From contig CAVPUV010000028.1 of assembly GCA_963708905.1 (NCBI GenBank), positions 1 to 64,000 of the forward strand: DNA of 64,000 bases, written 5' to 3'. The stretch comes from SHZL01 sp963708905 (GTDB lineage: Bacteria; Pseudomonadota; Gammaproteobacteria; Xanthomonadales; SZUA-36). Below, in pieces: positions 15,997 to 24,836 of this stretch; position 1 is the first letter of the stretch; every line of letters starts with the position of its first letter. The notes under the pieces are model-generated. The model saw only the letters and a program-made list of their open reading frames with translations. It made no database searches and was not told the DNA's origin. A program made the position numbers and the translations under genes.

Positions 15997-18777
15997 ATGG
16001 GACAGTCTATGTATCGTACAGTCTGCTTGTTGTTGGTCTTATATGCCGTCAGCTCGACGCTCGCCCGCGGCCAGGGATTTGATCCCGCGCCGGACACCGC
16101 CGAGCCAGGCTCGGTGGAAGCCATTGCGGAATTTACCACCGAGCCGCGTTTTCTCAACCCCTGGGTGGCTTATGTGCCGGCCTCGGATACCGTGCCTTCG
16201 CCCACGGCCTTCCTGGGTCATGTCATTGGCGCGCCGGGTGAGTTGACGCATTCGGCGCAGATCGTCGATTATGCGCGCAGCGTCGCGGCCAGTTCGCCGC
16301 GTGTCCACGTGGAAACCATCGGTGTGTCGGAAGAGGGGCGGGATATCGTGCTGGTGGTGATCGCCGATGAGAACGGCATCGCTGAACTGGACCGGCTCAA
16401 GGCGGCAAATACCGCGCTGGCCGACCCGCGCCAAACCAGCCCGCAGCAAGCGGAAGAAATCATCGCATCGGCCCGTCCGGCGTATTACTTCAACTGCAAT
16501 CTGCACGCCGATGAGACCGGCAGCGGCGAGATGTGCATGGAGTTGATCCACCGGCTGGCCGTATCCGAGCAGCCGATGATCCAGGCCATACGCGAGAACC
16601 TGCTGGTATTGATCAACCCGGTGGCGGAGCCTGATGGGCGCGACAAGGTCACCGACTGGTTCTATCAGTACCTGAAAGGCAAGACCGACTACGATGCATT
16701 GCCGCGCCAGAGCCCGCCCTACTGGAGCCGCTATACCTTTGTCGATATCAATCGTGATGCGCATCAGCAGGCGTTTGCCGCCACCCGCGCGGTGAGCAAG
16801 ATGTTTTTCGATTACCACCCGGTGGTGGTGCATGACCTGCACGAGGCGATATCGCTGATGCTGAGCTGGAATGGCACCGGTCCCTACAATCCCCACCTGG
16901 ACCCCATCGTGACTTCGCGCTGGCTGGAGATGAGCTTCCACGAGATGACGACCATGAACGCGATGGGCATGCCGGGCGTCTGGACCTGGAACTTCGGTGA
17001 CGGGTTTGGCCACCATTATCTCGATTCGGTCGCCATCAACCATAATGCCATCGGGCGCGGTTATGAGACTTTTGGCAACGCCACGGCGGAAACGGTGATG
17101 CGCCATGCCGATGCCGACAGTCTTACCCGCGAATGGTACCGGCCCTGGCCGCCGGATGCGGAGTTTCGCTGGTCCCTGCGTGACAATGTGAACTACCAGC
17201 AAACGGGTGCATTGGCGATACTCGACTGGTCCGCCAAACACGCCAAGGAGATGTTGCGGGATTTCTACCAGACGGGCTACAACTCATGGCGCAAGGGCAG
17301 CGAGGAAAAACCCTACGCCTATATCATCCCCGCCAAGCAGGCGGACCGCTTGCGTATGGCGCAAATGGTCAACCGCCTGCGTGCCCAGCATATCGAGGTG
17401 GGGGTGTTGCCCGTTCCCCTGACCCTGGCCGAGGGGAATTTCACCCGCGGCGATTACATCGTCAGGCTGGATCAACCCTACCGTAACTTTGCCCTGGACG
17501 TGCTCGAACCGCAGCGTTTTCCGGATGGCAGTGAACAACTGCCTTACGACGATGTTTCCTGGGCTTACCCGGTGGGTTTCGGCGTGAAAGTGGTGCGCAT
17601 AGAAGATGAAGGAGTGAAGTCGGTACCCACGCAATTGCTGGGCGTGGATGTCACTCCGGCCGGAACCGTGCGCGGCCATGGCCCCTTGTACCTGTTGCGT
17701 GAACAAGGCCAGGAGGCCTTGCTGGCTGCGCGTTACCGGCTGGCCGCATTCAAGGTGGAGATCACCGAGAAAGCGTTTACGCACACCCAGGTCAGTTATC
17801 CGCCGGGCTCATGGCTTATCTCGGCTGTGGATGAGCCATCTTCGCAGGAGCTGATTGCTGCCGTCCATGCAGTGAGTGAAGAAATGGCCTTGAATTTCCG
17901 CTCGGTGCGGGAGCTGCCGGATATCCCTCGGCATGAAGTCATTGCGCCCAGGATCGGCTTGTGGGTGCCCTGGGCTGATACCGATATGATGGGGTGGATT
18001 CGCTACATTTTTGATCGCGAGCATATTCCGTATACGTATTTGCGCGATGAAGATGTGCGTGCCGGTGCGCTGAAAGACCAGGTGGACGTCATCATCTACG
18101 GGCCCTTCTCGCGGTTGGAACTGGCCGGCCAGATTCACGGTATCGCGGCAACCGACGGCCCCATGCCGTTTCGCTCTTCGCCGGAGTTTCCCAGCCTCGG
18201 CATACCGGTGGCTTCCGACGACATCACCGGCGGACCGGGTTACACCGGTCTGGCCCAGATCCAGCAGTTCGTCGAAGCCGGCGGAGTACTGCTGACACTC
18301 GGTAGCGGCACCACGCTGGCCCTGGAGGGTGGCCTGGTTCGAGGTGTGGCCCGTGCGGACGGGTCCACGGTGTTCACGCCGGGTGCGGAATTACGCGCGA
18401 CGTTCAAGCAAGTGGACCACCCCATTGCTTATGGATATGGCAAGGAAACGGAAGTATTCCGCACCAATCTGCCGGTTTACGATACCCCGCGGCGCTGGTT
18501 GACCATGGCCTATTGCACGTCCTGCCTTGCGGGTCCAGTCGATGAACGCCACGTCGTGATGACCTGGGGTGGTGAGGGCGGCATGGTGGTCAGTGGCGGC
18601 ATGCGCGGTGAGAGCGAGCTGTCAGGTCACCCCGCCATAGTGGATACCCCATTGGGCCAGGGACACATCGTCAGCTATAACTTCAACGGCATTCATCGGG
18701 ACATGAACCCCGGCGATTTTCGTCTGGTGTGGAACGCCATCATCAACTGGAGCAACCTGCCTGAATCGTCGCCTTGA
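15997..18777 (+). CDS. Secreted M14-family zinc metallopeptidase
   Basis: This protein of about 926 residues starts at ATG 15997 or 16009. The latter gives a clean signal peptide, MYRTVCLLLVLYAVSSTLA, followed by RGQG. The catalytic domain has YYFNCNLHADETGSGEM with the H-x2-E zinc-ligand pair, NPVAEPDGRDK with the substrate-binding Asn/Arg region, and VVVHDLHEAISLM with the third zinc-ligand His. The C-terminal third contains DVIIYGPFSR and VEAGGVLLTLGSG, resembling a glutamine-amidotransferase-like fold seen in large M14 proteins. It should act in the periplasm or outside the cell, removing C-terminal residues from peptides. It converges with the permease gene, with two bases between stops. 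Confidence 0.85.
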   Translation: MGQSMYRTVCLLLVLYAVSSTLARGQGFDPAPDTAEPGSVEAIAEFTTEPRFLNPWVAYVPASDTVPSPTAFLGHVIGAPGELTHSAQIVDYARSVAASSPRVHVETIGVSEEGRDIVLVVIADENGIAELDRLKAANTALADPRQTSPQQAEEIIASARPAYYFNCNLHADETGSGEMCMELIHRLAVSEQPMIQAIRENLLVLINPVAEPDGRDKVTDWFYQYLKGKTDYDALPRQSPPYWSRYTFVDINRDAHQQAFAATRAVSKMFFDYHPVVVHDLHEAISLMLSWNGTGPYNPHLDPIVTSRWLEMSFHEMTTMNAMGMPGVWTWNFGDGFGHHYLDSVAINHNAIGRGYETFGNATAETVMRHADADSLTREWYRPWPPDAEFRWSLRDNVNYQQTGALAILDWSAKHAKEMLRDFYQTGYNSWRKGSEEKPYAYIIPAKQADRLRMAQMVNRLRAQHIEVGVLPVPLTLAEGNFTRGDYIVRLDQPYRNFALDVLEPQRFPDGSEQLPYDDVSWAYPVGFGVKVVRIEDEGVKSVPTQLLGVDVTPAGTVRGHGPLYLLREQGQEALLAARYRLAAFKVEITEKAFTHTQVSYPPGSWLISAVDEPSSQELIAAVHAVSEEMALNFRSVRELPDIPRHEVIAPRIGLWVPWADTDMMGWIRYIFDREHIPYTYLRDEDVRAGALKDQVDVIIYGPFSRLELAGQIHGIAATDGPMPFRSSPEFPSLGIPVASDDITGGPGYTGLAQIQQFVEAGGVLLTLGSGTTLALEGGLVRGVARADGSTVFTPGAELRATFKQVDHPIAYGYGKETEVFRTNLPVYDTPRRWLTMAYCTSCLAGPVDERHVVMTWGGEGGMVVSGGMRGESELSGHPAIVDTPLGQGHIVSYNFNGIHRDMNPGDFRLVWNAIINWSNLPESSP

Positions 18778-18779
18778 TC

Positions 18780-20270
18780 CTAGCCCGTGCCGTTACGCGA
18801 CCTGCGCATGAAAAAGTAGTAACAGATTCCCGATGTAAAGGCGCCGACGAACCAGGCGTAGTTATAGATCTCGACCAGATATGCCGGTGCGCTGTCGATG
18901 GCGCCGATGGCGGTCAGAAAACCGGCCAGATTGGGCAGAATGCCAAGGACCAGCGCCAGTATGGCGTAAGGATTCCAGCCTCTGTGGTATTCATAATCCT
19001 TGTTGCGCTGGTAAAACGCCACGGCATTGAGCCGGCAGCGGCGTACAAAAAAATAATCGGATATCAATATGCCGGCAATAGGTCCCAACAGGGATGAATA
19101 GCCAACCAGCCAGACGAACAGATAGGAACCCGCGGTTTCCAGCAATTTCCACGGCATGATCGCGATGCCGAGACCGGCGGTGATATAGCCGCCCGTCTTG
19201 AAAGAAATGAGTCTGGGCGCGATGTTGCTGAAACCATTGGCCGGCGCAACGACATTGGCCGCCAGGTTGGTGGTCATGGTCGCCAGCAAGAGGAATACCA
19301 GGCCGAGCATGGCAGCGCCGCCGCCCATGCGTCCGGCGATCTCCACCGGGTCCCAGATCCGCTCGCCAAAAACCACCACCGTTGCCGAAGTGACGGTAAC
19401 GCTGAGGAAGGCCAGCAAAGTCATCGGGATGGGCAGGCCGATGGCCTGGCCGATGACCTGGTCGCGTTGGCTTCGGGCGAAACGGGTAAAGTCCGGGATG
19501 TTGAGTGACAGCGTGGACCAGAATCCGACCATGGCGGTAAGACTGGGCCAGAATACATGCCAGAACTGACCCTGGAGCCGGCCTCCGATGACAAACTCGG
19601 AGGGTTGACTGAGTATCCCGCCGAATCCACCACCATTCACGTAGGCCCAGGCCAACAAACCGAGCGCGGCCAGCAACAGGAATGGCGCGCCCAGGGTTTC
19701 GAGCCAGCGTATCGACTCAACGCCTTTGGCGATGAAGTAGACCTGGATTGCCCAGAAAACCATGAAACAACTGAATTGCGCCAGATCGATGTCGATGACC
19801 GCCAGGGGCTCGCCGACGAATGCCCTGCCGCTGACCGCATTCAGTATCTGGTAGATGGCAAAGCCGCCCACCCAGGTCTGGATACCGAACCAGCCGCACG
19901 CGACCAGACCGCGTAAAAGGCCCGGCAGGCGCGCCCCGATGGTGCCGAACGAAGCCCGCAACAGCACGGGAAAGGGTACACCGTAGCGGGCGCCGGCATG
20001 ACCAATGAGCAACATGGGCACCAGCACGATCAGGTTGCCCAGCAGCACGGTCAACATCGCCTGCCAGCCGGACATGCCCTGCGTCATCAGTCCGGAGGCC
20101 AGCAAATAGGCGGGAACGCAGATGGCCATGCCGACCCACAGGGCGCTGATGTTTACCCAGGTCCAGGTCCGTTGCGATACGGTGGTTGGCGCCAGATCGG
20201 CGTTCCACAGCTGGCTGCTGTCCGCTCCGGCGTCTTCGATCGAAGGGTCTGTGGCAGTGGCAATGTTCAT
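18780..20270 (-). CDS. NCS1-family nucleobase/hydantoin:cation symporter
   Basis: I place the start at the ATG at 20270 (MNIATATDPS); an upstream in-frame ATG at 20330 is also possible. The protein is about 496 residues with roughly twelve hydrophobic segments. The N-terminal NADLAPTTVSQRTWTW leading into ISALWVGMAICVPAYLLA is the family signature, and VACGWFGIQTWVGGFAIY holds residues that shape the substrate site. NCS1 carriers import uracil, thymine, cytosine, allantoin or hydantoins with sodium or protons. Divergence from beta-ureidopropionase and preTA, with a RutR-type box in the gap, makes uracil/thymine or dihydropyrimidine import the likely role. Confidence 0.85.
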   Translation of the reverse strand: MNIATATDPSIEDAGADSSQLWNADLAPTTVSQRTWTWVNISALWVGMAICVPAYLLASGLMTQGMSGWQAMLTVLLGNLIVLVPMLLIGHAGARYGVPFPVLLRASFGTIGARLPGLLRGLVACGWFGIQTWVGGFAIYQILNAVSGRAFVGEPLAVIDIDLAQFSCFMVFWAIQVYFIAKGVESIRWLETLGAPFLLLAALGLLAWAYVNGGGFGGILSQPSEFVIGGRLQGQFWHVFWPSLTAMVGFWSTLSLNIPDFTRFARSQRDQVIGQAIGLPIPMTLLAFLSVTVTSATVVVFGERIWDPVEIAGRMGGGAAMLGLVFLLLATMTTNLAANVVAPANGFSNIAPRLISFKTGGYITAGLGIAIMPWKLLETAGSYLFVWLVGYSSLLGPIAGILISDYFFVRRCRLNAVAFYQRNKDYEYHRGWNPYAILALVLGILPNLAGFLTAIGAIDSAPAYLVEIYNYAWFVGAFTSGICYYFFMRRSRNGTG

Positions 20271-20367
20271 CACATGAATCTCGTCCGTCTGCTGCGGTTC
20301 GGTGGCGTTCGAGCAGATAACAGCCACCATTATTCTGTCTGATCAGGCAGGCTGACGTTAGCGTATC

Positions 20368-20383
20368 TTGACCATAGGGTCAA
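20368..20383. promoter_or_regulatory. RutR-type operator
   Basis: The 16-mer TTGACCATAGGGTCAA has complementary TTGACC and GGTCAA arms. It matches the RutR consensus TTGACCAnnTGGTCAA from E. coli, except for one base next to the centre. It sits between the divergent permease and beta-ureidopropionase genes, and the operon ends with a RutR-like TetR gene. Confidence 0.75.
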
Positions 20384-20410
20384 GATCACATAATCTGACC
20401 GCACCGTACG

Positions 20411-20551
20411 GTGGTCCGGACACACGTGTACGGGGGACCAGCGACACCCCGCCAGCTGCAGGATGTTGCTGAGGCACCGGTGTCGGCTTACGTGGATGGC
20501 GGCTATCTCGCCAGCACCCAGGCCCTTGACCTGCGGGCTTTTCCGCAGTAG
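20411..20551 (+). other. Possible short ORF or gene remnant upstream of beta-ureidopropionase
   Basis: A frame opening after a TGA and ending TAG at 20549-20551 could start at GTG 20411 or 20426 (42-46 codons). Its end, APVSAYVDGGYLASTQALDL, looks protein-like. There is no clear ribosome site and I recognise no family. It may be a remnant, a leader peptide or chance. Confidence 0.25.
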
Positions 20552-20594
20552 ATCAGTGTTAAGGCCGACAGGCTCCTAAAGTGCGAGGATTATC

Positions 20595-21467
20595 ATGGCA
20601 AAAGTGAAGTGCGGTTTGATTCAGATGGGCCTCAAGGGTGATACCAGCATGGAGCCCGGGAGGATCAGGGACCTGATGCTGCAGGCCCATCACCCAATGA
20701 TCGAGCAAGCGGCCGCCCAGGGTGTGCAGGTGCTGTGTTTTCAGGAAGTATTTACCCAGCCCTATTTCTGTCCAGGCCAGGATCGCAAATGGTATGCGGC
20801 AGCCGAGCTCATCCCCGATGGTCACACCACTAAACTGATGCAGGAGTATGCCAGGAAACACCAGATGGTGCTGGTGGTGCCGATCTACGAAGAAGCCATG
20901 GCCGGCGTGTATTACAACACCGCCGCGGTCATCGATGCGGACGGGTCCTACCTGGGCAAATACCGCAAAACCCATATTCCGCAGGTGAGTCCGGGGTTTT
21001 ATGAAAAGTTTTTTTTCAAGCCGGGGAACTCGGGCTACCCGGTGTTTCAGACCGCCTATTGCAAGCTGGGTGTTTACATCTGCTATGACCGGCATTTCCC
21101 GGAAGGGTGGCGGGCCCTGGCGCTGAACGGCGCCGAGTACATCGTCAATCCATCGGCGACCGTCGCCGGCCTGAGCAAACATCTGTGGGAACTGGAACAA
21201 CCGGCAGCCGCGGTAGCCAACGGCGTATTTATCGGCGCCATCAACCGCATAGGGAGCGAGGAGCCCTGGGCCAAGGAAATGGGCGAGTTCTACGGCTCCA
21301 GTTACATCGTCAACCCGCGCGGCCAGATCGAAGCACAGGCCAGTTACGGCAACGATGAATTACTGGTGCATGAAATCGACCTGGAAATGATTCGTGAGGT
21401 GCGCAACACCTGGCAATTCTTCCGCGACCGGCGGCCGGAAACGTACGCCTCACTGGTCTCAGGCTGA
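20595..21467 (+). CDS. Beta-ureidopropionase (nitrilase superfamily)
   Basis: A 290-residue carbon-nitrogen hydrolase with the catalytic triad visible: Glu in VLCFQEVFTQPYF, Lys in GKYRKTHIPQ, and Cys in VYICYDRHFPEGWR. The segments flanking the triad fit N-carbamoyl-beta-alanine amidohydrolases better than aliphatic nitrilases. It should hydrolyse N-carbamoyl-beta-alanine to beta-alanine, CO2 and ammonia, the last step of reductive uracil breakdown. It is the first gene of a set with preT (12 bases downstream), preA and a RutR-like regulator. The middle enzyme, dihydropyrimidinase, is not in the window. Confidence 0.85.
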   Translation: MAKVKCGLIQMGLKGDTSMEPGRIRDLMLQAHHPMIEQAAAQGVQVLCFQEVFTQPYFCPGQDRKWYAAAELIPDGHTTKLMQEYARKHQMVLVVPIYEEAMAGVYYNTAAVIDADGSYLGKYRKTHIPQVSPGFYEKFFFKPGNSGYPVFQTAYCKLGVYICYDRHFPEGWRALALNGAEYIVNPSATVAGLSKHLWELEQPAAAVANGVFIGAINRIGSEEPWAKEMGEFYGSSYIVNPRGQIEAQASYGNDELLVHEIDLEMIREVRNTWQFFRDRRPETYASLVSG

Positions 21468-21479
21468 TGCTGCAGGATA

Positions 21480-22856
21480 ATGGATAAATCCCCGGCCGAC
21501 ATCAAGACACACAGACTCAGTGAAGCTGAGATCGAGGCCAATTTCAGGGATCTGCACGCGCCGCTGGCGCGGCCGGAAGCCCTGATCGAAGCGGATCGTT
21601 GTTATTTTTGCTTCGATGCACCGTGCACCAATGCCTGCCCAACCACTATTGATATCCCGCGATTTATTCAGCAGATACGCAGCGGCAACATCAAGGGATC
21701 AGCGCGCACGATACTGAGCGAAAACATCATGGGTGGCATGTGCGCGCGCGTGTGCCCGACGGAAGTGCTGTGCGAGAATGCCTGCGTGCGGCACACGCAT
21801 GAAGACCAGCCGGTGCGGATCGGGCTGTTGCAACGTTTTGCCACCGATCCGGTGATTGTCGGCGGACTGCAATTATTCCAGCGCCGGGCCGCTACCGGCA
21901 AGCGCATAGCCGTTGTTGGCGGCGGCCCCGCCGGCTTGTCCTGTGCCCACCGCCTGGCCTGTCTTGGCCACGAGGTTACCGTGCTGAACGCAGCCGCGAA
22001 ACCCGGTGGTTTGAATGAGTACGGTATTGCCGGCTACAAGACCGTCGATGATTTCGCCCAGCGCGAAGTGGAGTACCTGTTGGGCATTGGCGGAATTCTC
22101 GTGCGCCATAATACGTCCCTGGGCGTCGATTTCATGCTGTCGGATTTGCGCCGCGACTATGACGCGGTGTTCCTGGGCTTCGGCATGGGCGGTGTGAACG
22201 AACTCGGGCTGGATAACGACCGGATCGAAGGCGTGGTTGACGCGGTTGAATACATCGCCAGGCTGCGCCAGGCGGCCCACAAGTCGGACCTGCCGGTGGG
22301 CCGTAAGGTGCTGGTCATCGGTGGCGGCATGACGGCCATCGATGTTGCGCTGCAGAGTAAACGGCTCGGTGCGGAGGAAGTGACCATCGCCTACCGTCGC
22401 GGCCAACAATATATGAACGCGAGTCCGTACGAACAGGAATTGGCCCAGACCGGCGGCGTCAGCATCCGGCACTGGCTGGCGCCCAGACGTCTGCTGCTGA
22501 AGGGGAATCGCGTTGGCGCAGTGGAGTTTGAGCGCACCACGCTGGATGCCGCCGGCAGGCTGTGTGGCAGCGGTGACGGCTGTGTGCTGGAGGCGGATGT
22601 CGTATTCAAGGCCATCGGCCAGAAGGTGCTGTGGGATTCATTGGGCGGGACGGCGGAGCTACTCGAAATCGACAGCGGGAGGATCGCCGTGGACCAGCAT
22701 CGAAAAACCTCGCTGCCTGACGTCTGGGCCGGTGGCGATTGTGTTGCCGGCGGCGAGGATCTTACCGTTTCGGCCGTGCAGGATGGCAAGCTGGCTGCCA
22801 TCGACATTGACCGATTCTTGCTGCAAAGAACATACCCGGGAGTGGCAAATGGCTGA
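21480..22856 (+). CDS. preT: Dihydropyrimidine dehydrogenase, PreT-like FAD/Fe-S subunit
   Basis: A 458-residue protein of the glutamate-synthase-small-subunit type. The N-terminal domain carries Fe-S cysteines in CYFCFDAPCTNACP and MCARVCPTEVLCENACV. Then come the FAD-binding VVGGGPAGLSCAHRLA (about 140-155) and the NAD(P)H-binding VIGGGMTAIDVAL (about 280-292). A C-terminal WAGGDCVAGGEDLTVSAVQD segment closes the FAD site. It passes electrons from NAD(P)H to PreA, which reduces uracil or thymine. Its stop overlaps the preA start by eight bases, which favours making the two subunits together. Confidence 0.88.
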   Translation: MDKSPADIKTHRLSEAEIEANFRDLHAPLARPEALIEADRCYFCFDAPCTNACPTTIDIPRFIQQIRSGNIKGSARTILSENIMGGMCARVCPTEVLCENACVRHTHEDQPVRIGLLQRFATDPVIVGGLQLFQRRAATGKRIAVVGGGPAGLSCAHRLACLGHEVTVLNAAAKPGGLNEYGIAGYKTVDDFAQREVEYLLGIGGILVRHNTSLGVDFMLSDLRRDYDAVFLGFGMGGVNELGLDNDRIEGVVDAVEYIARLRQAAHKSDLPVGRKVLVIGGGMTAIDVALQSKRLGAEEVTIAYRRGQQYMNASPYEQELAQTGGVSIRHWLAPRRLLLKGNRVGAVEFERTTLDAAGRLCGSGDGCVLEADVVFKAIGQKVLWDSLGGTAELLEIDSGRIAVDQHRKTSLPDVWAGGDCVAGGEDLTVSAVQDGKLAAIDIDRFLLQRTYPGVANG

Positions 22857-24150
22857 TCTGAGCTGCAAATTCCTCGGCATCACATCGCCCAATCCGTTCT
22901 GGCTGGCGTCGGCGCCGCCTACGGACAAGGCTTACAACGTCAACCGCGCATTCGAGGCCGGTTGGGGCGGGGCGGTGTGGAAAACCCTGGGCGAGGACCC
23001 GCCCATTGTCAACGTCAGCGGCCCGCGCTACAGCGCCTTCCACAGCAATGACCGCCGCGTCATCGGTTTCAACAATATTGAATTGATCACCGACCGGACA
23101 CTGGCCGTCAACCTGAAGGAAATGCGGCAGATCAAGAAGGACTGGCCGGACCGGGCGCTGGTGGCGTCGGTCATGCTGCCCATGCGGGAAGCCTCCTGGG
23201 CCCAATACGTGCCCATGATCGAAGATACCGGGGCGGACGCGTTCGAGCTCAACTTCGGCTGTCCGCACGGCATGTCGGAGCGGGGCATGGGTGCAGCCGT
23301 GGGGCAGGTGCCGGAGTATATCCAGCAGGCCACCGAGTGGTGCAAGAAATTCGCCCGCGTACCCGTCATCGTCAAACTCACGCCCAACGTGACCAATATT
23401 TTGCCGCCGGCGCGGGCGGCGCGGGCGGGTGGCGCCGATGGTGTATCTCTGATCAATACCGTCAACTCGATCATGCGCGTGGACTACGACACGCTGACCA
23501 TGTATCCGGTCACGGACGGTATGGGCTCGCATGGCGGTTACTGCGGCCCGGCGGTCAAGCCCATTGCCTTGCACATGATCGCCGAGATCGCCCGTACCCG
23601 GGACACGGCCGATATCCCCATTTCCGGCATTGGCGGCATTACCGATTGGCGCGATGCCGTGGATCACCTGGCGCTGGGTGCGCAGAATGTTCAGGTGTGC
23701 ACCGCCGTCATGGTGTATGGCTTCAGGATCATTGACGACCTGACCACCGGGCTGAGCGATTTCCTCGATGGCAAAGGCATGTCGTCGGTGGGTGAGCTGG
23801 TGGGCAAAGCAGTGCCGACCGTGACCGATTGGCAATACCTCAACCTCAACCATGTCGAAAAGGCACGCATCAATCAAGATCTGTGCATATCCTGTGGCCG
23901 TTGCCATATCGTTTGCGAAGACACCTCACACCAGGCCATTACCCGTATGGTGCATGGCAAGCGCCACTTCGAAGTCATCGATGAAGAATGTGTCGGCTGC
24001 AATCTGTGTGTCAGCGTCTGCCCGGTGGAAGGCTGTATCACCATGGAAGTCCTGACCCAGGGTGTCGACCCGCGCACCCAGCGCCCGATCGTCCGCGACA
24101 AAGCGAACTGGACCACCCACCCGAACAATCCGCTGCGCAAGCAAAGCTAG
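22849..24150 (+). CDS. preA: Dihydropyrimidine dehydrogenase catalytic subunit PreA
   Basis: I chose the ATG at 22849 (MADLSCKFLGITSPNPFWLA), which overlaps the preT end; the frame is open upstream but lies inside preT. The 433-residue protein has an FMN-binding TIM barrel like dihydroorotate dehydrogenase. Visible parts are NPFWLASAPPTDKAYN, FELNFGCPHGMSERGMG with the active-site Cys region, and PISGIGGITDWRDAVDHL at the phosphate site. Two ferredoxin-type [4Fe-4S] clusters follow at the C terminus (CISCGRCHIVC and CVGCNLCVSVCP). It reduces uracil and thymine to dihydropyrimidines using electrons from PreT. Confidence 0.92.
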   Translation: MADLSCKFLGITSPNPFWLASAPPTDKAYNVNRAFEAGWGGAVWKTLGEDPPIVNVSGPRYSAFHSNDRRVIGFNNIELITDRTLAVNLKEMRQIKKDWPDRALVASVMLPMREASWAQYVPMIEDTGADAFELNFGCPHGMSERGMGAAVGQVPEYIQQATEWCKKFARVPVIVKLTPNVTNILPPARAARAGGADGVSLINTVNSIMRVDYDTLTMYPVTDGMGSHGGYCGPAVKPIALHMIAEIARTRDTADIPISGIGGITDWRDAVDHLALGAQNVQVCTAVMVYGFRIIDDLTTGLSDFLDGKGMSSVGELVGKAVPTVTDWQYLNLNHVEKARINQDLCISCGRCHIVCEDTSHQAITRMVHGKRHFEVIDEECVGCNLCVSVCPVEGCITMEVLTQGVDPRTQRPIVRDKANWTTHPNNPLRKQS

Positions 24151-24770
24151 TGTCCGAACCGGCGCGAAAAATTGAAATCCGCGAAGCGAATCAGGCGCTG
24201 ATACTGGAAGCGGCGGAGAGGGTGTTTGCCCTGCACGGCTATAAAGGGGCCACCACCGAACAGATCGCCCGCGAAGCGGGACTGCCCAAGGCCAACGTCC
24301 ATTACTATTTCAAAACCAAGGCGAATATCTACCGGCAGGTCCTGAAGCACATCCTGGACGAGTGGATGGCGGCGGCGGCCACTTTTGATGCGGAGCATGA
24401 ACCCGAGCAGGCATTGAGAGCCTACATCGCGGCGAAGATGGCGTTCTCCCGCCAGCGGCCCTACGGTTCCAAGGTGTGGGCCAGCGAGATCATGAGCGGT
24501 GCGCCGGTGATGGAGAAATTTCTCGGCACCACCCTGAAGAGCTGGCTGAGTGAGCGCGAGCGCATCATTCGCGGCTGGATCCGGGACGGAAAAATAAAAC
24601 CGGTCGATCCCCATGCACTGCTGTTTCTGATCTGGGCCTGCACCCAACACTATGCGGACTTCGAACGCCAGATCGTTATTCTTAACGGCGGCAAGGAAAT
24701 GACCGATCAGCAATACCTCGAGCGGACGAATCAGCTCATCGATCTGATATTGAACAGCGTCGGATTGTAA
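24150..24770 (+). CDS. TetR-family regulator, RutR-like
   Basis: GTG start at 24150, sharing the final G of the preA stop TAG. The protein has 206 residues. The N-terminal helix-turn-helix reads GYKGATTEQIAREAGLPKAN followed by VHYYFKTKANIYRQVL, a standard TetR DNA-binding domain. The C-terminal ligand domain (SKVWASEIMSGAPVMEKFL, HALLFLIWACTQHYADFERQ) resembles RutR/YcdC. RutR senses uracil and thymine. Together with the RutR-type box at 20368-20383, this points to autoregulation of the pyrimidine genes. I leave the symbol empty because orthology rests on motif and context. Confidence 0.8.
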   Translation: MSEPARKIEIREANQALILEAAERVFALHGYKGATTEQIAREAGLPKANVHYYFKTKANIYRQVLKHILDEWMAAAATFDAEHEPEQALRAYIAAKMAFSRQRPYGSKVWASEIMSGAPVMEKFLGTTLKSWLSERERIIRGWIRDGKIKPVDPHALLFLIWACTQHYADFERQIVILNGGKEMTDQQYLERTNQLIDLILNSVGL

Positions 24771-24774
24771 GAAA

Positions 24775-24807
24775 GCTCTGAATAATGCATCCATGCATTA
24801 TCAGAGC
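24775..24807. terminator. Bidirectional hairpin between rutR-like gene and uup
   Basis: GCTCTG-A-ATAATGCAT (24775-24790) pairs with ATGCATTAT-CAGAGC (24793-24807) around a two-base centre with one bulged A. It lies just after the TetR stop and before the convergent uup stop. There are no strong T-runs, but the stem and its position suit a shared terminator. Confidence 0.6.
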
Positions 24808-24836
24808 ACGCCAAACAAAAAATTCGTTTCCCGCGT

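Noticed and set aside
16039..17241. 400-codon open frame on the minus strand
   Set aside because: Antisense to the M14 peptidase catalytic domain; no domain or start signal.
22762..23907. 381-codon open frame on the minus strand
   Set aside because: Antisense to preT/preA, which have all expected motifs.
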